From assembly GCA_025084515.1 (NCBI GenBank), contig JAJAGP010000357.1, positions 41,001-105,000 of the forward strand: a stretch of DNA of 64,000 nt, written 5' to 3'. Numbering within the stretch: position 1 is the first letter of the stretch; every line of letters starts with the position of its first letter. The translations under genes and the position numbers were made by a program. Shown here one piece after another: positions 56,328 through 64,000 of this stretch. Below the pieces are notes generated by a model, which was given only the letters and a program-made list of their open reading frames with translations, did not search any database and had not been told where the DNA came from. The DNA is from Ancistrus triradiatus (lineage: Eukaryota > Chordata > Actinopteri > Siluriformes > Loricariidae).

Positions 56328-56869
56328 CTCAGTACAGGGACATTGCTAAGATGTAAAAGCATTGAGGGTCTTAGGCCAGACCTCTTTTGCAGAGGATAAA
56401 TGTGGAGGATTTTAGTTATTATTTTCATAAGCTGAGACTAGGATTTTTGTGCAGCAAAGAGCACACCTTAGAGCAAGAAAGTATAGCCTTACAATGACAC
56501 AGGGTCAATGTGAATCACTGTTAGTGTTTTAAAGTCTAAATGTCCTTATTGATTGACTAATTGATTTAGTGTTTGTGCCTAATAATAAGCATTTCTTTAA
56601 GCCAGTGTAGTGCTGAATGATTAATGCCATTCAGTATCAGCAAAATAAGCAGAAGCACTCACATGCACACCCTGTCCAGCTACTTTATCCATAGTTTACT
56701 GAAATGTGTACTTATTTCTCCATCATTCTCCCTGAAACATATAGCTCTCCATTCCTCCTCATCTTCTGCCCTCATCCCTGATAGTAAAAACGTTAAAGTA
56801 GGCGATGTGTGTCTACATTATAGACTCCAAGGGGGAAAAGAGACCAAACAAAGTTGCAAAATATTAGGC
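56328..56869. other. Unique DNA, nothing recognised
   Basis: No repeat or coding signal apart from part of a 131-codon frame (56624-57019) that runs into repeat F. Confidence 0.4.
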
Positions 56870-57150
56870 TTTAAATGGGTCCTAACAGCAAATCATTGGT
56901 ATCTGTTTGGAGTAGTGTTCGTAATGCTGTCTATCTGTGCTTTTTTGGCTTCTGTCAAACAAAAGTATCAGTCGTTTCAATCACTCATTGATCACTTGTG
57001 TTTTCAGCGCAATTTCTGACGCCATTAACGTATCGTTTGCGTGCAGTTTTCTTGTGAAAACACCCTTTACATTTACATTACAGTAGCATAAAAAGACAGA
57101 CTATGATAATCTCTGGTCAACGTCCATTCAGGTACGACCAGTTTCACAGA
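56870..57150. repeat. Dispersed repeat 'F'
   Basis: 'agtgttcgtaatgctgtcta', 'ttttggcttctgtcaaacaa', 'cgtttgcgtgcagttttctt' and 'ttacattacagtagcataaa' match the two F pieces at 50175-50240 and 50740-50850. Confidence 0.45.
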
Positions 57151-57719
57151 ACATAATGCAGATGGTTTTCCTCTTACTAATATTACTAATATTTATCCCA
57201 CTTACAAAGTGCCAGTTTTTCAGTCTTCTAGAGCTGCGAAAGTTTCTCTCTGCAATGTCAATACTTGGCATAATAACTTGGCTGAATAGCAGATGTATAC
57301 TGTTTGTCGTGTGTCTTTCCGAAGCTTGCGTATCTTCATTCCCAGGTCCGTCGTCTTGTCACATGCATGCAAATTATGGACCCAAGTACAGTGTGTGCTT
57401 GGTGACTTTGAGTGTGTGCGTTGATTGTAGCCCGACCCTATTCTGTCGGCCCCCCCTTTTACATACCTGTGCTTTGACAAGCATCAGCCCACCTCTCTTA
57501 TCCTCTCTCAGCTGCCTTTGTTCTTAGTTCTCCCCTATTCTCCCTAAGGTATTTTACATGATACCTTGGCGCATTGGGAGATTGTTTATATTGGACAGCA
57601 TCAAGTTTGGGCCACGCTCTGTTTTAAGGGCCGGTCAGCGAGACTGCGGTAACCCGAGTCTCTTTATCTAAGAGCTGATAAGATTTCTGTCTTACTCTTT
57701 CCTCTCACACCTGCACCAC
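57151..57719. other. Unique DNA, no gene seen
   Basis: A 123-codon plus-strand frame at 57156-57527 is Leu/Ser-rich with no domain. Confidence 0.4.
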
Positions 57720-58010
57720 TATTGTGAAGTGTCACTGATACAGGTTCATGTGCGATAGCGAGCCGCTATCCAAACTATTGTTAAACGGTTTGATCGGCAT
57801 TTTTTTGGTGTCATTGTGAAGGTTAGCATACATCTGAGAGCTAAATGAAAGCTAATCCGGAACATGGGGACAATAAGGCTCTTAGTGAATTCTGTGGAGT
57901 TGTATGGAAAAGGGGGATTACAGTGGTGGATTCTTTCTCTGGAGCTGGATCTGGATAGAGATCTGTATATGGCAAATTCCATGCAAATGTCAACTCTATG
58001 GATGCACAGG
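57720..58010. promoter_or_regulatory. Candidate conserved non-coding element
   Basis: Repeat-free block with 'gatagcgagccgctatcc' (a short palindrome, 'atagcg' / 'cgctat') and balanced composition. Confidence 0.25.
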
Positions 58011-58074
58011 CTAGATGTGTTTGAAATTGACACTTTGGTTTAGATTCAACTTTGGTTATTGTTTGGGTGATCTG

Positions 58075-58267
58075 GACTGTGGTAGCCTAGTGGTTAAGGT
58101 ACTGGACTCTGGACCAGAAGGTCCAGGGCTCAAATGCCACCTCTGCCAAGCTGCCACTGTTGGGTCCTTGAGCAAGGCCCTTAACCCACAATTGCTTGGA
58201 TTGTAAGACTGTATAACTTGTAAGTCGCTCTGGATAAGGGTGTCTGCTAAATGATGTAAATGTAAAT
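58075..58267 (+). repeat. Full-length tRNA-derived SINE, plus strand
   Basis: 'tggtagcctagtggttaagg' (A box), 'ggctcaaatgccacc' (B box with two changes), 'ccttgagcaaggcccttaac', 'aagtcgctctggataagggt' and the end 'aatgtaaat'. Orientation opposite to the other copies. Confidence 0.88.
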
Positions 58268-59450
58268 CTACAACCCCATATCAGAAAAATTTGGGACGGT
58301 ATGGAAAATACAAAAAATTTAAAAATATGCAGCATTCCTTACATTTACTTTGACTGTTATTTTATTGTAGACAATATGAACCCAAGATATTTCATGTTTT
58401 GTCTGTTCAACTTTATTTCATTCTTTAATAGACATCCATTCTTACATTTCAGGGCTGCAAGACACTCCAAAAAAGTGGGGACGGGGCAATTTAGGGCTAG
58501 TAATGAGGTAAAAATCTAAATAATGATGTGATTTTAAACAGGTGATGTCAACAGGTGATTGTAATCATGATTTTGTACATTTGCATTATCCATTGAAAGC
58601 CATGGAGGATTGAAAGTTTTTGAGGAGTAAAGATAAGCAGGGGATCTCCAGTTTGTCGACAGATGCTTGAGTAAAGAGATTACATATTTCAGTCCCAACT
58701 TTTTCAGATGTAGCTTGTTTTTAATTGTTTTGTTGAAAAATGCATGGATGTTCCTGGAAAAGAAGACGTATTGAAGGCAGCCTGTGTTGCCCTAAAAGCC
58801 CTATGTACTTTTCTGCATTGATGCTGCATCACAGAATTGTAAATGACCTTTGCCAAGGACATGTACATTTACATTTATAGCAGAGCGACTTACAATTCAA
58901 GCAATTGTGGGTTAAGGGCCTTGCTCAAGGACCCAACAGTGGCAGCTTGGCCGAGGTGGGATTTGAACCCTGGATCATCTGGTCCATAGTCCAGTACCTT
59001 ACCCGCTAGGCCACCACAGTCACTGACCCAACCCCATGACAGAGCCTGATTACTGGACATGTTGCTGATAGCACTCTAGATGGTCCTTTTGGTCTTTGGT
59101 CCGGAGCATACAGCATCCATTTCTACTAATAAAGATCTGAAATACTGATTGGTCTGTCACGTTTCCACTGTGTGATGGTCCATCCTAGATGCCTCCGAGC
59201 AGGGTTAACATGAGGCTTCTTTTTTGTACAGTAACATTTTAAGTGGCATTTGTGAATGGAACTCTGTACTGTAGTGCTTGATAAAGGTTTGATCAAGTAA
59301 TCCCTTGCCCATGTGGTTCTATCAGCTATTGATGAATTGCGGTTCTTGATGCAGTGCCATCTGAGGGATCGGTTATCACGGATCTTCAGTTCAGGCTTGT
59401 GCCCTTGGCCTTTATGCACTGAAATTCCTCAGATTTGTTGAATACTGTAA
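58268..59450. mobile_element. Dispersed fish transposon relic
   Basis: Starts 'ctacaaccccatatcag' and 'aaatttgggacgg', continues with 'cactccaaaaaagtggggac' and ends near 'ttgatgcagtgccatctgag', 'gcccttggcctttatgcact' and 'gaaattcctcag'. I recognise these as parts of one repeat common in teleosts, probably a DNA transposon. A SINE is nested at 58864-59021. Confidence 0.6.
58864..59021 (-). repeat. tRNA-derived SINE, tail-deleted
   Basis: Minus strand with A box 'gtggtggcctagcgggtaag', B box 'gggttcaaatcccacc' and the middle region intact. A deletion joins the tail directly ('agcgacttacaattcaagc'). Confidence 0.82.
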
Positions 59451-59529
59451 AAGTAATAAGTACAATATAAAAAAGGAACCTGAGTTTGAGTTTTGCCTGA
59501 TATATGGACTGTTCTCTTCATGTCTGCCT

Positions 59530-59720
59530 GAAATACTCAGTTTTTCCACCTCCCATAAATACATGTCAGAAGGTGGATTACCTTCTGTAACTCTGGATAG
59601 ATTGAGGGGGGATATAGTGAAGTGGACTGGCCTCCAGTTTAAGGTTTATTCCAGTTCTGCATCCAGTAGTTCTAGGATAGGACCCAACATGACCCTGACC
59701 AGAATAAAGCTGAAGGGTGA
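59530..59720 (+). repeat. Dispersed repeat 'D', diverged 3' part
   Basis: 'tttccacctcccataaatac', 'gtcagaaggtggatta' and 'atgaccctgaccagaataaa' parallel 33390-33590. Confidence 0.4.
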
Positions 59721-60239
59721 TGTGCTGCCAAGGACTATCCCACCGAGAACGCGTGGGCCTTATGATGTTTTATTTTTGTTAGTGTTTATTTGGTTTCTTA
59801 GTTTTGAACAATTACTACATACTTATTTGACTAGATAAATGAGTTTAATTCTTGCATTTATCATCTAAGCCACCCAAGGAGGAAGGGTTCCTTTTTCAGT
59901 CTTGCTGAAATTAAATTTTAAATCTTGCATTAACCAGGAGAGTTTGATAAAAGGCAAACGATAGCCAACCCTAGCCATGCTGCAGACAAGGTAATGATAG
60001 TTCACATGTAGTGCTTAACAAGCTTATTTTTTATGCACAGTTGTGCCCCTTCGACTCACTGGCAAGCAGAGGGGTATAGCTGTGCCCCTCTAGATGCTGT
60101 ATATGCCCCAGTAGGACAAGTAGTCTAGAAACGCCTCTGCATTACACAAAATTATCTCATCTGTAATACTAGATTATTCTTGGCAATGGTCTATGAGGTT
60201 AACATGTAACATGGTTGGTCTTATCAAATAATCTGAGTT
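59721..60239. other. Unique DNA, nothing recognised
   Basis: No repeat or coding signal. Confidence 0.4.
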
Positions 60240-60305
60240 CTGGATTGTTAAGGGCCCAGCAGTGGAAGCTCAGCAGAGCTAGATTTGAACTGTCAACCTT
60301 ACAAC
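60240..60305 (-). repeat. Possible SINE fragment
   Basis: 'ggattgttaagggcccagca', 'gtggaagctcagcagagcta' and 'gatttgaac' resemble the SINE middle and B-box region. Short and diverged. Confidence 0.35.
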
Positions 60306-60460
60306 AAGAAGTCTATAAGTCCTTATGTCTATATGCGTCAACGTCGTCGCCATATTGGTCCAGGCAACTTGTCATTATTCACCAAATATTTTGCTGGAAA
60401 AAGATGCCAGGTTCTACTCTAATAAATAATAATATAATTTAATAAAACAACTATAATAAC

Positions 60461-60599
60461 AGATTAACAATAGTAAATAGTATATGTGGTATAAAAAGTA
60501 TATAATAGTAGTATAATATAGTACTCGCTATTTTCTTTGCTGTTATAGTACTAGTATACTATTATTTGCACCATCTATACTGTTTACTATTGTTAATCT
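60461..60599. repeat. AT-rich inverted repeat, 30-bp arms
   Basis: Arm 1 at 60461-60490 begins 'agattaacaatagtaaa'; arm 2 at 60570-60599 ends with its reverse complement 'tttactattgttaatct'. 27 of 30 positions pair. Similarity continues outward ('taataaaa' / 'ttttatta') and inward ('gtactat' words). Could be a small MITE or a cruciform-forming repeat. Confidence 0.6.
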
Positions 60600-60616
60600 A
60601 TTATTTTATTAATATT

Positions 60617-61394
60617 TTATAACAATATGCTTTACTTCTGTTCTATACTGTATATTGCTTTTTAGAATCTGTGTCCACTGTTATGAAAAACAGAAAGCAG
60701 ACCGACTCTGTGTCTCACTAGTATTTATTTGCTGATTTTGCTACATTTTTCTCAATGATGGTCAATTATAGGGACTTAAAGATGCACTATTTGGATGAGA
60801 TATTGATATTTCAATGTGATTGAGCAGAGTTCTGACCTGGAGAAAAAACAAGAAACATAATGGGGACGAAAAAGCCATTTCCACTACATAAAAAAATTCT
60901 ACACATTTTATGTACATTCAATTATAAAGCGAGGTTTCCACAAGGAATTTATGACAATGCACAATACACTCCTCTCTATCGAGATTCAACACAACTGGAG
61001 TCAAAACTTTTTTTTATACCCCACGTACATCAAAAAAAACCCTGAATATAAAGACGACTCATTAAAATTGGTTGAGAAATAATCAGCTTATTGTGCTTTT
61101 AAACTAGGGAAAATGCAGATCCCTTGTTTACTTGTATGTGTTTACGGGCCAGTCTTGCCTGGACCAATATGGCGGACGTGTTGACACATCACATCAATGG
61201 GCTGAAGCAGCCAATGTGGCGTCTAGGTATTACTGTGTATATGGTCTGGATCACTGGGCTGCCACTGTGTAATGCTGATACCCTGACTAGCTATGCACGG
61301 TTAGGGTTAGCGTAGCATCTAAGCTAATGCTAAGCTTTTGCAGGAATTTTGCAAGTCAAGTTCAGAAGTAGCCCCATAACTCTGGGTTTGCCCC
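60617..61394. other. Unique DNA, nothing recognised
   Basis: AT-rich to about 61100, then more balanced with short frames lacking similarity. Confidence 0.4.
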
Positions 61395-61470
61395 ATGCCC
61401 GTCCAAGTGCATGTGCGTGAGAAGCTCGCCCAAGACGCTAACGTGAACGAGATCGAGAAGAAGCAGCAGG
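61395..61470 (+). other. Exon-like stretch ending at a splice-donor match
   Basis: Plus-strand codons read 'MPVQVHVREKLAQDANVNEI' then 'EKKQQ', with charged, coding-like composition and several CpG sites, ending at 'cagcagg' followed by 'gtatgtg', a good donor. The 5' side is weak: the only nearby acceptor-like 'cttttgcag' (about 61343) leads into stops in all frames. I do not recognise the protein. It could be a first coding exon starting at this ATG, or chance. Confidence 0.2.
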
Positions 61471-61549
61471 GTATGTGCACAAAGCTGTCTGACACAGACT
61501 GTGTGACTTGGAGCGCTTTGCTAATAACATGCAGAACGCAGAAGCTCCG

Positions 61550-62019
61550 CAGCTGAACAGATGAGAAAAGAAAGAGCCCTGTCCCTCTGAGGCCATGACA
61601 GAGACAGCCGTCACACACACGTGCGCGCACACACACGCCCAGAAAACACACACTTTCTGCACAAAGGCAAGTGGAAACAAAGAAGGACGGCAGCTTAAAA
61701 AACATCTCAGAAATCTCATCATGCACTTTTAGCATTTCAATAACATATGCCCACATTTGTGCAACATGCCACACACAGTCACACACACACATACACACGC
61801 ATTTGCATGAGCATACACTAACACAAGATGGGCCTTAGTGAGGAGAAAAAAGCGAGAGCAAGAGGAAAAAAAAATCCATCATTCGAGCATGACATGTCGG
61901 CGAGGATTTCGACTTAATGAGCATTTTGGCAGCTTCTGTCGAATGCAGACAGTGATTAACCAAACACTTCAGAGTACAAGGCACAGTGGTGCTCAAAGAA
62001 AACAGTGATGATCTCCACT
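61550..62019. other. CA-rich and unique non-coding DNA
   Basis: Broken (CA)n tracts at 61610-61650 and 61775-61800. The 159-codon minus-strand frame (61319-61798) is Cys/Val/Ser-rich because of them and is not called. Confidence 0.5.
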
Positions 62020-62300
62020 TAATCGGCGAGAAGCCCAGAGCATCTGGCCGGGCAGCGTGGCGTGCCCGCTCCGATAGGCTGTCACACCTCCCCAGAGTGG
62101 CACGGCCATATGCTCGCTTCTCCCGCTCGCACACGATGAAGAGCGCTTCCTGACAAAGCGCCGCCGTAAATATGACATTCAAACAAGTGTGCCTGCTCAG
62201 CCAGAACCGAGCCAGCCAGGGAGCGACGCGAGAACCCAGAGCAAGGCGAGGAGACGTCCGCGTGCGAGAGGGTGCCATCGCGAGGCCTCGCATAAGATGC
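62020..62300. promoter_or_regulatory. CpG-rich block, possible CpG island or enhancer
   Basis: About 28 CpG dinucleotides in 280 bp by eye, far above the rest of the window. Words include 'aagcgccgccgtaaatatga' and 'gcgacgcgagaac', then 'catcgcgaggcctcgc'. Repeat-free. A 168-codon minus-strand frame (61835-62341) crosses it but has no domain. No TATA or splice pattern decides between promoter and enhancer. Confidence 0.4.
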
Positions 62301-62342
62301 GGTTGTTTAGTTGTGCCTGTGGTGCAAATATTTTTCATCAAT

Positions 62343-62445
62343 CATTAGATGTGTTATTTTAGCAGTGGTATAATGTTCATATATCATTATTTCTCAGTGT
62401 CTTTATTAAGATACAAACAGAAAATACAGGCAGTATGTACACACA
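62343..62445 (+). mobile_element. Tc1-del end fragment
   Basis: 'cattagatgtgttattttag', 'tggtataatg', 'ttatttctcagtgtctttat' and 'acaaacagaaaatacag' match the left subterminal part of copies b, c and d. The outermost 25 bp and the rest are missing. Confidence 0.55.
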
Positions 62446-62531
62446 GATATTTTCAGATCAAGATGGCTACTGCAGGCCAAAGTTGGTACAGGTTTTATGC
62501 TGGTCCGGGTTCGATTTTGTCATGTCATGTT

Positions 62532-62752
62532 ATGTCAAGTCAGATCTATTTATATAGCGCTGTTTACAATGGAGCATTGTCTCAAAGCAACTTTACAAGT
62601 TTAGATTATCTCTTAATATCTATATCCAATCCCAAATTGAGAAAGCCTAGGGTGACAGTGGCAAGGAAAAACTCCCTGAGTGTTATAGGAAGACACCTTG
62701 GGAGGACCAAGACTCAAAAAGGGACCCAACCTCCTTGGGTGGCGTAGATGTT
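62532..62752 (+). repeat. Dispersed fish repeat 'R', best copy
   Basis: 'gtcaagtcagatctatttat', 'atagcgctgtttacaatgga', 'gcattgtctcaaagcaactt', 'gacagtggcaaggaaaaact' and 'cctccttgggtggcg'. Reference copy for 13806 and 52299. Confidence 0.8.
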
Positions 62753-62989
62753 AAATCTAAGAACGAAACTAAAGTCATGGAGTCATAGTTCAAATAAAAT
62801 GTGAAATATGCACATCGGCATTAAGTGGCCCGGGTATGATAAGGAGACTGGTGCTGATGACGGAAGCAGCTTGAGTGAAGCTGCAGAGGATGAACATCAT
62901 ATGTGGGGCTGGAACTGGTACCGGATCTGATATTACACAGTAGTGTTGAAGACAAGACCGCAAGAGCTGAGTCTGAGTTCTGACATAAC
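62753..62989. other. Unique DNA, nothing recognised
   Basis: Short spacer. A 125-codon minus-strand frame (62790-63167) runs into the next element. Confidence 0.4.
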
Positions 62990-62991
62990 TA

Positions 62992-63558
62992 CCGTATTTT
63001 TCGGACCATAAGGCGCACTTAAAATCCTTTAACTTTCTCAAAAATCGACAGTGCGCCTTAAAATGCGGTGCGTCTAATGTATGAATTAATTCTGGTTGTG
63101 CTTTCTGACCTAGAACCGATTGTAGATAGTACACGGCGCTCATAAATCTATCAAAATGTTTTAGCACGGTCTTGGTAAGTTACGAAGCTTACGGCCACCG
63201 TAGTGCGCAGCATAGCGGAGTAAGTATGTGCTTCAGCATTAGGGTACGTGCATTCATTCATTTATTTTCGAAGCGGATTTCAAACTCAGCGCTATCAGTC
63301 ACGCAGTACAACATGGTCATAGAGCAGCTGCGAGAGAATTCAACATTAACGAATCAATGGTACGGAAGTGGAGGAAGCAAGAAGACGCCCTGCGCCAGGT
63401 AAAGACCAAACTGAGCTTCCGACGGAACTTAAGAGTTTTGTTTCATTTCATGCACCTTATAACCCGGTGCGCTTTGTGTATGAAAATATACCCGTTAGAA
63501 GTCGATCGTTGATATTGCGCCTTATAAGCTATCGCGCTTTATAGCCCGAAAAATACGG
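62992..63558. mobile_element. Pogo-like MITE, copy 2
   Basis: TIRs 'ccgtatttttcggaccata' and 'tagcccgaaaaatacgg', flanked by TA at 62990-62991 and 63559-63560. 567 bp, largely identical to 32050-32605 with a short insertion near 63151 ('aaaatgttttagcac'). Right side duplicates the subterminal 'cttataa...gcgctttat' motif. Confidence 0.85.
63264..63425 (+). pseudogene. Pogo/Tigger-like DNA-binding domain remnant
   Basis: In frame: 'IFEADFKLSAISHAVQHGHR' then 'AAAREFNINESMVRKWRKQE' then 'DALRQVKTKLSFRR'. Closer to the pogo/Tigger N-terminal helix-turn-helix than copy 1 (retains FKL...AI). No stop within this stretch, but no catalytic domain follows. Non-autonomous. Confidence 0.68.
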
Positions 63559-63586
63559 TATATAGAGACACACATATATGTATATG

Positions 63587-63588
63587 TA

Positions 63589-63619
<31 letters not shown>

Positions 63620-63632
63620 ATGTATGTATGTA
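63587..63632. repeat. (TG)n-(TATG)n microsatellite
   Basis: TG run then about seven TATG units, directly right of the pogo-like MITE. Confidence 0.9.
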
Positions 63633-63635
63633 TAT

Positions 63636-64000
63636 ACAGGTAGCCCTCGACTTACGACGCAGATCCGTTCGTAGGTGGCGTCGTAAACCGATTTTCGGTG
63701 TAAGTCGGAGCATACGTACGTACATACTGTACGTAAATAACATACTGTAAGCATTTATCCTATCGTAACACAGTAATTATTAAAAAACGAGCCGCGTAAT
63801 CGTGTATTCTTCCGCCGCACACACCAAACACGAAGATACACATAAATCTGGCTTGACATATTGCCTAAAATTATTACATTGTAGATTTGGTGAAACTAAG
63901 GCAATGTAAGTTTTGGAAACAAATGATGGTGACTATTCTGTTTCCCTTCTTCGCCATTTTTTTGTTTTCTACTTTCTATTCTACTTTCTATTATTCAATA
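63636..64000. mobile_element. TIR element, left part, runs off the window
   Basis: 'tacaggtagccctcgactta' with 'gacgcagatccgttcgtagg' and 'cgattttcggtgtaagtcgg' is a terminus type related to MITE 'A' ('tacaggtag.cc'). The right end is beyond the window; the AT-rich tail from about 63730 may or may not belong to it. Confidence 0.4.

Noticed and set aside
57156..57527. 123-codon frame with a hydrophobic start resembling a signal peptide
   Set aside because: The composition is Leu/Ser-rich without domain, cleavage context or neighbouring exons; probably chance.
24907..59021. tRNA-like A and B boxes
   Set aside because: They belong to SINE copies attached to non-tRNA bodies and tails; no intact cloverleaf gene is present.
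61319..61798. 159-codon minus-strand frame rich in Cys and Val
   Set aside because: Much of it is read through broken CA repeats; the opposite strand has the more coding-like stretch.
61835..62341. 168-codon frame on the minus strand, the longest not dominated by a simple repeat
   Set aside because: No domain, no splice logic, and it overlaps a CpG-rich block where stop codons are rare by composition. The regulatory reading is simpler.

Overview
This is vertebrate, non-coding DNA, most likely from a ray-finned fish. The reasons are the dense teleost-type Tc1/mariner copies, the tRNA-derived SINEs with a 'gcagacgcccttatcc' / 'agcgacttacaa' tail, several other repeats I know from teleost genomes, and long CA, TG, TC, GA and TATG microsatellites. 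A catfish or another ostariophysan is my best guess from repeat flavour only; that is inference. I found no convincing protein-coding gene, no rRNA or functional tRNA gene, no CRISPR and no operon. The long open frames are frames through microsatellites, transposon debris or possible regulatory DNA. The window reads as one long intron or an intergenic desert.

Layout. 1-10 kb: AT-rich unique DNA with microsatellites, one small inverted-repeat element (1339-1720) and a cluster of Tc1/hAT debris (8.2-10.1 kb). 11-18 kb: two candidate regulatory blocks, a 3'-truncated Tc1 copy (13976) and a run of internally deleted Tc1 derivatives (14736-17352). 20.2-21.6 kb: a nearly full-length Tc1 whose transposase is dead through frameshifts, set in simple repeats. 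22-33 kb: mostly unique DNA with a SINE, copies of one dispersed repeat, hAT-type MITEs and a pogo-like MITE. 33.8-35.6 kb and 39.0-40.1 kb: repeat-poor DNA rich in TAAT cores, the best candidates for conserved developmental enhancers. 36-56 kb: three copies of a composite inverted-repeat element (here 'element B'), a nested insertion stack at 47.2-48.7 kb and a tandem duplication at 49.6 kb. 57-64 kb: SINEs, a further known fish repeat, a CpG-rich block with one exon-like stretch (61.4-62.3 kb), a second pogo-like MITE and another TIR element running off the end.

What stands out is transposon archaeology. Target-site duplications can be read directly for several hAT-type elements (one is a perfect 8 bp) and for TA-inserting elements, and a SINE sits inside the terminal inverted repeat of another element. 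Candidate regulatory blocks were chosen by eye on low repeat content, GC/CpG level and homeodomain-like motifs; their conservation could not be tested here. I did not find evidence of a new multi-gene system.
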